Virus record (IMG/VR): IMGVR_UViG_3300046674_000403
Coordinates: 1 to 24,964 of that record
Strand: one strand, 5' to 3'
Origin: a virus
Length of the DNA: 24,964 nucleotides
Shown here: piece by piece, positions 5,745-12,739 of the stretch
Position numbering within the stretch: position 1 is the first letter of the stretch
Layout of the letters: each line of letters opens with the position of its first letter
Position numbers and translations under genes: made by a program
The notes under the pieces: generated by a model
Told to the model about the DNA's origin: nothing
Databases searched by the model: none
The model's input: only the letters and a program-made list of their open reading frames with translations

Positions 5745-7808
5745 CTATGCCGACGGCCAGGACGCGACCACCGTGCCGCGGCAGCGGATACCGCCGTCGC
5801 AGTTGATGTAACCGCCCGTGCCGTACGCCGCCTCGGCATCCTCGATGCTGGGGAAGGCAGTTCCGTCGATCTCGCCGCACGGCCCGCACTGGTTGCCGTC
5901 GTGGACCTCGGTCGCAGTGATGACGACGTCTGCCGGTCCAGCTCGGACGACGGCGAGGCGCCCGGTGTTCTGTGCGCGGTGCAGTGCGCCACCGAGCTGG
6001 TCACGCCGGAACCAGCCCTTGACGGCCCGTAGCGCATCACCCACAGCGGAGGCGACGGCCCGGCCCGTGGCGCCCGGCCGGGCGAGACGCAGTGCCTCCC
6101 TGCCGGCGGCGCCAGCCAGCCCAGAGGCCAGCAGAGATGCGATGGCCGGGGCCAGGTCGGCGAGTTCACTGCCGAAAGCGGCCCGCAAGGGGCTTCCGCC
6201 GTTGTGCTTGGCGAAGGGGCTGTCGACGGTGGGCAGCTCGATCCTGACGCCCTGGTCGGCAGCCTCGCGCACCATCCGCGCCGCAGCCTGCCCGGCCATC
6301 ATCGCGAGGGAGCGTTGCAGGGCGACGGCTGCGTCGTCCCACGACACGGCGAGAGCAGCGAGGGCTACGGTGTCGCCGTTGTCGACGGCGGTCTCGATCT
6401 GTCGTTCCAGGTCGTCGATCCATCCGGATTCGATGCCGTCCCACGTGGCGGTGAGGCTGTCGAGTGCGGCGTTGAAGTCCGCTCGGACGTCCTCCAGGTC
6501 GGTGTCGGCCTGGTCGCCGAGCTTGAGGCGCGTGCCGCTGGTGCGGGGCGTTTGCCGCGGCAGGGCGGCAGCCAGTCGGCGGGTGAGATGCGCGGTGGGA
6601 GGGGGCGGGGCGGAGTCCGGGGTGCCGCGCCAGCGCATCGGCGGGAGGCCCACGGTGTGCAGTACGTCATCCGGCTCCCAGCCGGCGGCGGCGAGTGCGG
6701 CGGCGGCGTTGCTCTTGGCTGTCAGCTCGGCGTTCTCGGCCTCCTCGTCCTCGGGGACTGGGCTGGAGTAGTCAAACTCCAGGTCGGCTGCGGCCGGCCC
6801 GAACAGCGGCAGCAGGTCGTGGTTCAACGCCTGCTTGATGCGCTCGAGGCGCGGCACGATCAGCCAGCGTGCGAACACCACCTCGCCGGCCTCGGCGTTC
6901 GCCCTGTTGACGTCGTCGACGGAGCCGAGGAGGGGCTTAGGGAAGCCGAACGCCTCGCGGATCAACTCACGGGACTGGTTGCGGAGCTCAGCGAACTGCA
7001 TGTCCCGCTGGGAGTACTTCCGGTCGACCCACTCGCCCTGCTCGAGGATGGCGACGCGGTGGGCGTTGGCGACGCCGCGGTGCTGCTCGTTCCAGCGGTA
7101 CCGCATCTCGTCGAACTCGGGGTCGGAGAGGCGCTTGTCGACGCGGATGATGCCGCCGGGCTCCGCGCTGTTGAGGAAGAAGTTGCGGTTCCACTCAGCG
7201 CTGTACTTCGTGGCGTCGAGATCGGTGAGGACGGACTGCACCGGGCCCATGCCGCGGTACGGATCCAGCGGGTTGGGGGTCCGCAGGAAGATGACCTCGT
7301 CAAGGGCGAGGGGTACCTTCTCGCCGTCGGGGCTGGTGTAGATGTACCCGGCGAGGTAGTTCGTGACGGACGGAACGGGTGCCATCCGGTCCGGCCGGAC
7401 GGGCCACAGCTCCAGCGGGATCGTGGAGCGCGGGTTCCGGGCGATCACCCACCATGCCTCGCCGGTGAGGTCGTGGTGCTGCTGGAACGACTCGACGAAC
7501 TCCTGCTGCGGCATGAACGGGTTGGGCTTGTTCCACAGGTCGAGGGCGGCGTGTCGGGTCACCTCGACCCGGTCCTCCTCGAGGCCGGACGGCGCCTTGC
7601 GGTAGAGCTTCCACTGCTGCTGGGCGGTGGCGTTGGATGTGCGGTTGACGATGGCGAAGAGCGTGCCCACGGCGCCCATCGCCCGCATCTGCGCGGTCGA
7701 GTTACTGTGCTGGCCCCACGGAAGCGTCACGCTGCGGGTCGGCGCGAAGGGGACGGGGGCGCGGCCGAGCAGGGAGCGGAGGAACGACGCCACGGCCACA
7801 CCCTTCAT
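5745..7808 (-). CDS. portal protein fused to a MuF-like C-terminal domain (687 aa)
   Basis: The N-terminal ~400 residues are an HK97-type portal: VNRTSNATAQQQWKLYR, LWNKPNPFMPQQEFVESFQQ, HHDLTGEAWWVIARN, PLELWPVRPDRM, LRTPNPLDPYRGMGPVQSVL, and REAFGFPKPLLGSVDDVNRA near residue 310. A Pro/Ala-rich linker follows. The rest is helical and ends in a MuF/head-morphogenesis-type segment with VHDGNQCGPCGEIDGTAF and a final NCDGGIRCRG. The start chosen is the ATG that forms an ATGA overlap with the upstream membrane gene; an in-frame GTG lies six codons earlier. The portal forms the dodecameric DNA gate; the MuF part is usually a separate minor capsid protein that may enter the head. Confidence 0.9.
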   Translation of the reverse strand: MKGVAVASFLRSLLGRAPVPFAPTRSVTLPWGQHSNSTAQMRAMGAVGTLFAIVNRTSNATAQQQWKLYRKAPSGLEEDRVEVTRHAALDLWNKPNPFMPQQEFVESFQQHHDLTGEAWWVIARNPRSTIPLELWPVRPDRMAPVPSVTNYLAGYIYTSPDGEKVPLALDEVIFLRTPNPLDPYRGMGPVQSVLTDLDATKYSAEWNRNFFLNSAEPGGIIRVDKRLSDPEFDEMRYRWNEQHRGVANAHRVAILEQGEWVDRKYSQRDMQFAELRNQSRELIREAFGFPKPLLGSVDDVNRANAEAGEVVFARWLIVPRLERIKQALNHDLLPLFGPAAADLEFDYSSPVPEDEEAENAELTAKSNAAAALAAAGWEPDDVLHTVGLPPMRWRGTPDSAPPPPTAHLTRRLAAALPRQTPRTSGTRLKLGDQADTDLEDVRADFNAALDSLTATWDGIESGWIDDLERQIETAVDNGDTVALAALAVSWDDAAVALQRSLAMMAGQAAARMVREAADQGVRIELPTVDSPFAKHNGGSPLRAAFGSELADLAPAIASLLASGLAGAAGREALRLARPGATGRAVASAVGDALRAVKGWFRRDQLGGALHRAQNTGRLAVVRAGPADVVITATEVHDGNQCGPCGEIDGTAFPSIEDAEAAYGTGGYINCDGGIRCRGTVVASWPSA

Positions 7809-7990
7809 CGTCTGTCTGTACGCCACATCTCAGCGGCCAGGCAGGACAGGCCGGCGACGATCCAGCCGAGCGGGTGGTAGATCGACCAGACCCCGTAGGC
7901 GATGGAGGTGAGGCCGGTGACGACGATGAGCACTGGCAGCGCGGCGTTCAGCCGGGGCAGGGCCGCCGCCAGGCGCTGGTGCCAGGTCAC
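7805..7990 (-). CDS. small two-helix membrane protein between terminase and portal (61 aa)
   Basis: The GTG start overlaps the large-terminase stop (GTGA) and its TGA overlaps the portal ATG (ATGA), so it is fully coupled into the packaging operon. After the amphipathic start MTWHQRLAAALPRLNA there are two hydrophobic segments, PVLIVVTGLTSIAYGVW and PLGWIVAGLSCLAAEMW, and then a charged end RTDRR. This predicts a helical hairpin in the membrane. I do not recognise a family and give no function. Confidence 0.75.
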   Translation of the reverse strand: MTWHQRLAAALPRLNAALPVLIVVTGLTSIAYGVWSIYHPLGWIVAGLSCLAAEMWRTDRR

Positions 7991-9372
7991 ATCCACCTCA
8001 GCCGGGGCCGGGCGCCGAGGTCTTGCTCGGCGACGATGTACCGTCCGGCGTCCATGCCGTGGTCGTCCTGCTTCACTGGGGCCTCCTTGGGGGTCTTGCC
8101 GGGCTGAGCGTCCCAGACGTACCCGACGATCTCCTCGGCCGTGCAGCACGGCTTCATGGCTTCCTGCAGCTCCAAGTCCCGTTCGACGAGGGCATCGCGC
8201 AGCAGGTAGAGGCGTGGCTTGCCGTCGCCGGCCGGGCGCAGGCGGGACTGGAACGCCTGGATGCCGTCCTTGACGGTCTTGTGGGCGGCGCTGGTCGACA
8301 TGCCGAGGTGGCGCTCGAGGGTGGCGCGGTCCTCGGCGTCGTGGTCGCAGATGACGGCGCGGGGTTGCGGCTCTGTCCATTCGAGGTGGCAGGCGTCGCA
8401 GTCGTGGCAGTCGTGGTTGCTGGCCTTGGAGTTGCAGCAGTCGACGCACCGTCGGACGAGGCGGAGGATGTGCCGGGCGTGGTCCTCGACCAGGGTCTTC
8501 GTCTTGTAGATCTCCCGGTAGAGGTAGAGCCGGCCGTCGGGGTCCTCGGCCCAGCACTGCAGGACGAAGGGGTTGGTGAACCCGAAGTCAACGACCCACC
8601 AGCGGGTCCAGCTGTCGGGGACGGTGAACGGGGCGAGAAGGTGGACGGCTGGATCCCAGTCCTCGTAGATGAGGCCTTCGGCGGCGACCCAATGGCCGCC
8701 GCGGAGCCGCTGTTTGCGGACGCCGGTGAGGGCGTCGAGCTTCGAGATGTAGGCGCGGCCGCGCACGGTGAGGGTGCCGTCGTCGGCGAAGAGGACGGGG
8801 TTGTCCTCGTGCTTGCAGTGGATCATCTGGGTGGCGCCAGTGTCGCAGCGTTGCTTCAGCCAGTGGGTGGGGACGTCGGGGTTGCAGTCGGCGATGAGCT
8901 GCTGGAACGAGATGACGCCGTTGCGGAGGCGGGTGGTGATGTTCTCCCAGTCGGTGGTGGTGAGTTCGGTTGCTTCCTGTGCGTAGACGACGTCGTACTC
9001 GGACGACATGATGCGGGTGGCCTTGTCCATGCCGCCGACGACGATCACGGATCCGTTGTCGTACTTGTACTGCGGGGACTCCTGTGGGCTGCCGCCGTAG
9101 AAGCGGACGAGGCCCTGCTCCAATGCCTCCTTGACGACGTGCTCGCGCCAGGTGACGAGGGCGGTGGAGCCGAGGGAGGCGAGGGTCTTGCGGACGATGA
9201 GGCCGCGCATGCCGGGGTTGAGGAGCGCCATCATGTGGAGCTTCTCCAGGCAGCCGCGGCTCTTGCCGGTGCCGGCCGGCCCGGAGAGCAGCACTTCGGG
9301 GGCGCGGCAGGCGAACACCTCGGCGGCGGCACCGCGCGGGTGGTAGCGGCGCACCAGCGGCGCGGTGGTCAC
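7987..9372 (-). CDS. terL: terminase large subunit (461 aa)
   Basis: The start is a GTG overlapping the upstream stop by four bases (GTGA), giving MTTAPLVRRYHPRGAAAEVF. The ATPase domain shows Walker A VLLSGPAGTGKSRG (about residues 27-40) and Walker B YDVVYAQEATE (about 126-136). The RNase H-like nuclease domain shows WWVVDFGFTNPFVLQC (Asp262), VICDHDAEDR (Asp343/345) and DDHGMDAGRYIV (Asp436/437 and 441). The enzyme pumps and cuts concatemeric DNA at the portal. Between the first and second nuclease motifs is a Cys/His cluster at residues 309-328 (C..CC, then C..C..CH) that could bind zinc. The small terminase gene lies two genes upstream. Confidence 0.95.
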   Translation of the reverse strand: MTTAPLVRRYHPRGAAAEVFACRAPEVLLSGPAGTGKSRGCLEKLHMMALLNPGMRGLIVRKTLASLGSTALVTWREHVVKEALEQGLVRFYGGSPQESPQYKYDNGSVIVVGGMDKATRIMSSEYDVVYAQEATELTTTDWENITTRLRNGVISFQQLIADCNPDVPTHWLKQRCDTGATQMIHCKHEDNPVLFADDGTLTVRGRAYISKLDALTGVRKQRLRGGHWVAAEGLIYEDWDPAVHLLAPFTVPDSWTRWWVVDFGFTNPFVLQCWAEDPDGRLYLYREIYKTKTLVEDHARHILRLVRRCVDCCNSKASNHDCHDCDACHLEWTEPQPRAVICDHDAEDRATLERHLGMSTSAAHKTVKDGIQAFQSRLRPAGDGKPRLYLLRDALVERDLELQEAMKPCCTAEEIVGYVWDAQPGKTPKEAPVKQDDHGMDAGRYIVAEQDLGARPRLRWM

Positions 9373-9680
9373 GGCTTGCGCAGCCCCGCCCGGAGGGCAG
9401 CGGTCTCGCCCGGGTGCTCGCCGTTGACGCTGAAGCTGATCCCTATGTCGGCGCCCCTGTCTGCGCGTGGGGGGAGGACGAGCGTGCATCCGTCCTCGCC
9501 GATCACGGGCAGCCGTACGACACCGCCCGTGGCCGGCAAGGGTGGAGCGCCCTGGGTGAGGAAGTCGTCGGGGAGCTCGGCCGCTTCGACAAGGTCGCGG
9601 TCCAATGGCCCGCAGCCGTAGTGGCCAGCGCAGGTCATGCCGTCTGCAATCTGCTTGATCAGTTCCTCGCGCGTGGTCAC
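9369..9680 (-). CDS. hypothetical protein between the terminase subunits (103 aa)
   Basis: The protein begins MTTREELIKQIADGMTCAGH with a GTG start that overlaps the small-terminase stop, and it overlaps terL by four bases, so it is a true operon member. It contains GCGPLDRDLVEAAELPDDFL followed by a beta-like region VVRLPVIGEDGCTLVLPP. No known domain is recognisable. The position suggests a packaging accessory, but nothing in the sequence proves it. Confidence 0.65.
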   Translation of the reverse strand: MTTREELIKQIADGMTCAGHYGCGPLDRDLVEAAELPDDFLTQGAPPLPATGGVVRLPVIGEDGCTLVLPPRADRGADIGISFSVNGEHPGETAALRAGLRKP

Positions 9681-10183
9681 TTCAGCGCCTCCGTGTCCAC
9701 GCCGACGACCTCGTAGGTGAGGCCGCCGCTCACGTTCATCTTGGCGGGCTGGTCGAGGCCGAGGAGCTTGCGGCGGGACTCGGAGATCCGCACGAGCCGG
9801 TCGATCGCGGCGAGCACTGGGCCGTCATCCAGCAGCGGTTCGCCGTCGACGACGATCACCTTGCCGTTGGACACGGTGACGTGGTGCCGCTCCAGCACCT
9901 CCATAGCCGCGCGGTGGAGGCGGTCGAGCCGGTCGAGTTCGAAGTGAATGGCGGCGGCGGCCGGCTCGGCGACGACGGCGGCGATGGCACGTTGCACGGC
10001 GTCGTGCGCTGTGTGCAGGTCGCAGCCCAGCTCAGCGGCGATCTGCCGGTAGCTCTTGCCTTCGGAGCGGAGGCGGGCGGCAGCGGCGTCCCGCTCGATG
10101 CCCTCAACGGTGCGGGTCCATTTGCCGTTGGTGCCGCGGGCGGGCTCGATGGGGTCGGCGTGCTGGGTGGTCGGGTCGGTCAT
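9677..10183 (-). CDS. terS: terminase small subunit (168 aa)
   Basis: The ATG has AAGGGGG eight bases upstream. An N-terminal basic segment leads into a helix-turn-helix, RSEGKSYRQIAAELGCDLHT followed by AHDAVQRAI (about residues 38-67), which would recognise the packaging site. A helical oligomerisation region follows (FELDRLDRLHRAAMEVLERH), and the C-terminus has RKLLGLDQPAKMNVSGGLTY, a tail seen in many phage small terminases. It is the first gene of the packaging/head operon and lies just below a perfect hairpin at 10229-10258. Confidence 0.82.
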   Translation of the reverse strand: MTDPTTQHADPIEPARGTNGKWTRTVEGIERDAAAARLRSEGKSYRQIAAELGCDLHTAHDAVQRAIAAVVAEPAAAAIHFELDRLDRLHRAAMEVLERHHVTVSNGKVIVVDGEPLLDDGPVLAAIDRLVRISESRRKLLGLDQPAKMNVSGGLTYEVVGVDTEALK

Positions 10184-10228
10184 GGTTGGGGCCCCCTTTC
10201 TCTGCCGAGGGTAGGGAGCGCATGGGTC

Positions 10229-10258
10229 AGCCCCCGGGTCCCGTCAGTCCCGGGGGCT
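10229..10258 (-). terminator. perfect hairpin upstream of terS
   Basis: AGCCCCCGGG and CCCGGGGGCT form a perfect 10-bp stem around a 10-base loop in the gene-free stretch 10184-10370. It probably separates the early/middle transcripts from the late packaging operon. No clear promoter could be assigned between it and terS; a TACCCT hexamer at 10208-10213 has no matching -35 box. Confidence 0.55.
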
Positions 10259-10289
10259 GTGCCTGCCGTGCCCTCACCCAGTGGGGTGG

Positions 10290-10329
10290 CTGGCGGCCTG
10301 CTCTCGGGGGGAGTAGGGCGGGCCGCCAG
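10290..10329 (-). terminator. hairpin after the 32-codon membrane peptide gene
   Basis: CTGGCGGCC and GGCCGCCAG are a perfect 9-bp inverted repeat with a 22-base spacer, starting about 40 bases below the stop at 10371. Together with 10229-10258 it forms a tandem hairpin pair before terS. Confidence 0.4.
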
Positions 10330-10370
10330 GACCCCGCGAGCAGAGTGGCAGTGTGGCCGGACAGGGCCTG

Positions 10371-10469
10371 TTACTTCCTGCGGGCCGCCTTCACTGCGGT
10401 GACGATGATGACCGGTATGGCGACGAGGATGAGTAGGGCCAGGCCGACGACGATGTGCCACGGTTCCAC
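10371..10469 (-). CDS. 32-aa single-helix membrane peptide
   Basis: The GTG start has GAGGAG six bases upstream, and the frame ends in TAA after 32 codons. The peptide is a short N-terminus MEPWH, one hydrophobic helix IVVGLALLILVAIPVIIV, and a basic end AVKAARRK. That is the layout of a single-pass membrane protein with its positively charged tail inside. It stands alone between hairpins at 10490-10518 and 10290-10329, directly before the late operon. It could be a small membrane regulator, a lysis accessory or a toxin-like peptide; the sequence does not decide. Confidence 0.6.
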   Translation of the reverse strand: MEPWHIVVGLALLILVAIPVIIVTAVKAARRK

Positions 10470-10489
10470 GGGGTGCTCCTCTGCGCTGT

Positions 10490-10518
10490 TCCTGCGGGGC
10501 GCTCATCCTCCCGCAGGA
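10490..10518 (-). terminator. hairpin below the DUF6221-type gene
   Basis: TCCTGCGGG and CCCGCAGGA form a perfect 9-bp stem with an 11-base loop, between the stop at 10550 and the ribosome binding site of the 32-aa peptide. It is probably a terminator of the upstream three-gene cluster. Confidence 0.45.
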
Positions 10519-10549
10519 GTTCCGGGCAGGGAAGGCAGACGGGGCAGGC

Positions 10550-10897
10550 TTAGGCGGAGGGCGCCCACTCGGGCCGGTAGTCGGGGTAGTTGGCGTACGG
10601 CAGCGCGAGCGCGCGAAGGGTGCACTCGCCACCGCTTCCGATCGAGTGCGACCAGAGCTCAACAATGCGCCGCTTGGCGGCGACCTCGGCCAGCACCCGC
10701 TTCGGGTCCCAGCGTTCCATGTGGCGGGTGATGGCCGAGTCGCCGATGCCGTGCAGTTCGGAGCCGGTGCTGAGCGCGCCGGAGCTGACCTCGGTCCACT
10801 CGGGCCCGTCATCGTTGTGGTCCCCGAAAGCATGGCGCGCTGCCTGCTCGTCTTCGTCGAGGCGGGCCCGCAGGAACGCCACCAGGTCGCCGGTCAT
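10550..10897 (-). CDS. DUF6221-type protein (115 aa)
   Basis: The protein starts MTGDLVAFLRARLDEDEQAA and ends TLRALALPYANYPDYRPEWA. The start motif, the middle stretch HMERWDPKRVLAEVAAKRRI and the end motif are the hallmarks of the DUF6221 proteins found in Streptomyces and their phages. The function of that family is unknown. The usual Cys-containing segment before TLRALA is reduced here to GGECTLRALA. Its ATG overlaps the upstream stop (ATGA). Confidence 0.8.
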   Translation of the reverse strand: MTGDLVAFLRARLDEDEQAARHAFGDHNDDGPEWTEVSSGALSTGSELHGIGDSAITRHMERWDPKRVLAEVAAKRRIVELWSHSIGSGGECTLRALALPYANYPDYRPEWAPSA

Positions 10898-11154
10898 GCC
10901 ATCGCCTCGACGAGCACGAGACTCCAGGCGGCAGCGAGTTCAGCCGTACTCGGGGGGCTTCCAGCGGCAAGGCCCTGCGCTTCGGTGAGCAGAGTGTCGG
11001 CCCGCTCCCGGGAGACGCCGAGGCTGGCAGCGCGCGAGTGGTACAGCTCCACCTCGACGGCCCTGTCCACCGCAGCGGTCAGGCCAGCTACAAGCGGGGC
11101 CACCATCAGGCTGAGACTGGCGGCCCGCAGTTCATCGACGCTGGGGAAGGTCAT
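10894..11154 (-). CDS. hypothetical protein, alpha-helical (86 aa)
   Basis: I chose MTFPSVDELRAASLSLMVAP, which has GAGAGG nine bases upstream. A second ATG three codons earlier (11163) forms an ATGA overlap with the upstream stop and is an equally possible start. The sequence is Ala/Leu-rich and predicted all-helical, with a basic middle part (LYHSRAASLGVSRERADTLL). No family is recognised. It is coupled to the DUF6221-type gene by a 4-base overlap. Confidence 0.6.
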   Translation of the reverse strand: MTFPSVDELRAASLSLMVAPLVAGLTAAVDRAVEVELYHSRAASLGVSRERADTLLTEAQGLAAGSPPSTAELAAAWSLVLVEAMA

Positions 11155-11159
11155 GCTGT

Positions 11160-11390
11160 TCATCCTCTCGCAGTGCTGCCCGCCCGGGGAGTGGCCGGGG
11201 CGGGTGCACTGTCGATGCGGGGCGTCCAGCCGGCGATGTCCCCGGTACGGACCGGGGCATCGCAGGCGGCGCATACCCAGTGCGCGCCGTCCTCATGGAA
11301 TGCGAACCCGCCGCAGTGGACCGGGATGTTCTCGCGGCCGATGGGGGCGTATCCCCAGCCGTCGCCGGCCGGGCTGGTCTTCTCGCTCAT
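11160..11390 (-). CDS. hypothetical Cys-containing protein (76 aa)
   Basis: The protein begins MSEKTSPAGDGWGYAPIGRE and contains VHCGGFAFHEDGAHWVCAAC, where one Cys/His group followed by a CAAC pair could form a small zinc ribbon. The C-terminal third is Pro/Ala-rich and looks unstructured. It is the first gene of a three-gene group with the next two minus-strand genes and lies below the 11391-11587 hairpin region. Function unknown. Confidence 0.55.
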   Translation of the reverse strand: MSEKTSPAGDGWGYAPIGRENIPVHCGGFAFHEDGAHWVCAACDAPVRTGDIAGWTPRIDSAPAPATPRAGSTARG

Positions 11391-11453
11391 GGAGCGATGA
11401 TCCCAGCCCGGGCGGCGGCAGGTGGAGGTATCGGTCGATCAGCTGGCGCGTCG

Positions 11454-11469
11454 CTCCCCGATCGGGGAG
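11454..11469. repeat. 16-bp perfect palindrome, candidate operator
   Basis: CTCCCCGATCGGGGAG reads identically on both strands. It lies in the gene-free stretch 11391-11587, upstream of the minus-strand gene starting at 11390 and just before two copies of GGTAGGCGTG (11471-11480 and 11507-11516). As DNA it could be a dimer binding site; as RNA the loop would be too tight unless inner pairs open. No promoter boxes were convincingly placed. Confidence 0.45.
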
Positions 11470-11502
11470 TGGTAGGCGTGGCGGGTAGGGCGGCCGGTAG
11501 GG

Positions 11503-11557
11503 GGCCGGTAGGCGTGCTCTGACCTGCGAGTCCTACCGGCCTGCCAGCCCCTGGCAG
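11503..11557 (-). terminator. two adjacent hairpins ending the membrane-protein operon
   Basis: GGCCGGTAGG (11503-11512) pairs perfectly with CCTACCGGCC (11532-11541). Next to it, CTGCCAG-CCC-CTGGCAG (11541-11557) is a perfect 7-bp hairpin with a 3-base loop. Both lie within 90 bases below the stop of the last gene of the operon (11588), where a transcription terminator is expected. Confidence 0.55.
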
Positions 11558-11587
11558 TGGGGGCCGGCAGCAGGCCGGGGAGGGGTC

Positions 11588-12313
11588 TCAGGCAGCGGCA
11601 CTGGCCACCGCCGGGACGGGCGCGGGGTCGGTCTGGGGAAGGGCGGCCAGCAGTACCGCCATGCGGGTGTAGTCGCGGCCCCCCACGGTGAGCTTCTTCT
11701 TCTCCACCACGGGCACCCCGAGGGAGGTCAGATGGTCGCTCAGGTCGGCCACCTCCCAGCCCCCCAGGAGAGAGCGCCTCTCGCCCTCTTCCAGGACCTG
11801 GGAGAGGTGCGCGGCGGTGCCCTGCTTGGTGAGTCCGGCGACGTGCCGGATGAGGGCGTAGAGGGTCGCGGCCAGCGGCGCGTCCTGGATCTCGTCGTCC
11901 TCCTGGCCGTCGACCGCGGAGGCGTCGTCAGGCTTGGCCGGGGAGGACTTCTCGGCGGAGCTGGTGGCTGGTCGTTCCTGACCGGCGACCAGGGCGGCCA
12001 GCACCCACAGGGTGAGGCCGCCGGCGGCTGCGGTGGGCAGCCACTTGCCGACCAGCGGCCACAGCAGGAACAGGACACCGGCGGTGCTTCCGATCCGCTT
12101 GGCCCAGGTGACGAACGGGTGCTCGGCGACGTCGGCCGGGGCCTGTGGTGCTGGGTGGCTGGCGCAGTGCTCGGCGTGCGACGGCTTCTTGTGGTCGGGG
12201 TGCCCGCACGGGTCGGGCTCGGCGACGGTGGAGCGTGCCTTCACGGCCGAAATGATCCGGCGGTTGCCCCGGGCGACCGCCTTCAGGCTGACGCCCTGCA
12301 GCAGCTCTCGCAT
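11588..12313 (-). CDS. membrane protein with C-terminal winged-helix-like domain, plasmid-transfer type (241 aa)
   Basis: The ATG overlaps the upstream stop (TGATG). A basic start (MRELLQGVSLKAVARGNRRI) is followed by a Cys/His motif C-x2-PDH...HAEHC at residues 36-50 that could hold a metal. Two hydrophobic segments lie near residues 75-91 and 94-111, then an acidic linker. The C-terminal domain (about 146-222) has LYALIRHVAGLTKQGTAAHL, WEVADLSDHLTSLGVPV and KKLTVGGRDYTRM, a winged-helix-like pattern. From memory, such domains occur in proteins beside tra/spd genes of Streptomyces plasmids and integrative elements; this is a resemblance, not a proof. It is the last gene of the operon. Confidence 0.6.
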   Translation of the reverse strand: MRELLQGVSLKAVARGNRRIISAVKARSTVAEPDPCGHPDHKKPSHAEHCASHPAPQAPADVAEHPFVTWAKRIGSTAGVLFLLWPLVGKWLPTAAAGGLTLWVLAALVAGQERPATSSAEKSSPAKPDDASAVDGQEDDEIQDAPLAATLYALIRHVAGLTKQGTAAHLSQVLEEGERRSLLGGWEVADLSDHLTSLGVPVVEKKKLTVGGRDYTRMAVLLAALPQTDPAPVPAVASAAA

Positions 12314-12720
12314 CAGGCACCGAACCCGTGCAGCAGGGCCGCCAGGATGGTCGCGGGGATGGCGAGCAGGCCGCCGGCGGTGGAGAGGGCGCCGGGCAGA
12401 GCGACACCCACGATCAGGTCCTTGCCCATGCTGGGCTTGGTGCCGAACCCGATCAGGATCAGGATCAGGGCGACCGCTCCGGCGCCGATCGGGCCGACGG
12501 TGCCGGACTGCGCGTCGAGGGACTGGCTGATGGTGGTGGAGACGGTGCCGATCTGGCTCAGGGCCTGCCCGGCGTTGGCGGCCAGCAGCCCGAGCGCGGC
12601 GCCCCAGTAGATGACGTGGTGGCTCTTGACCGGCTGCAGTTTGCCGCCCCCGCGCTTGTGCAGGGCCAGGGCGATGACGATCAGCAGGATCATGCCGCCG
12701 GACCCGATGGCTCCGAACAT
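12313..12720 (-). CDS. polytopic membrane protein (135 aa)
   Basis: GGGAG lies eight bases before the ATG. About four hydrophobic segments are seen: residues 4-20 (AIGSGGMILLIVIALAL), 37-55 (VIYWGAALGLLAANAGQAL), 74-93 (VGPIGAGAVALILILIGFG) and 101-130. Between the second and third is a polar loop with SQIGTVSTTISQSLDAQSG. The protein is small and Gly/Ala-rich. It sits in a run of membrane-protein genes whose largest member resembles SpdB-like plasmid spread proteins. No family is recognised for this one. Confidence 0.65.
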   Translation of the reverse strand: MFGAIGSGGMILLIVIALALHKRGGGKLQPVKSHHVIYWGAALGLLAANAGQALSQIGTVSTTISQSLDAQSGTVGPIGAGAVALILILIGFGTKPSMGKDLIVGVALPGALSTAGGLLAIPATILAALLHGFGA

Positions 12721-12739
12721 GGTGTGAACTCCCGTGCTG

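Noticed and set aside
6204-7880. Long plus-strand open frame (558 codons) opposite the portal gene
   Set aside because: It is antisense to the portal, which has clear family motifs; high GC leaves opposite frames open. Its Val/Gly/Asp-rich sequence shows no domain.
8023-9621. Plus-strand open frame of 532 codons opposite the large terminase
   Set aside because: Shadow of terL: repetitive Val/Gly/Leu composition and no ribosome binding site or motif.
10208-10213. TACCCT as the -10 box of the late operon promoter
   Set aside because: No acceptable -35 box at the correct distance; that position falls inside the hairpin.
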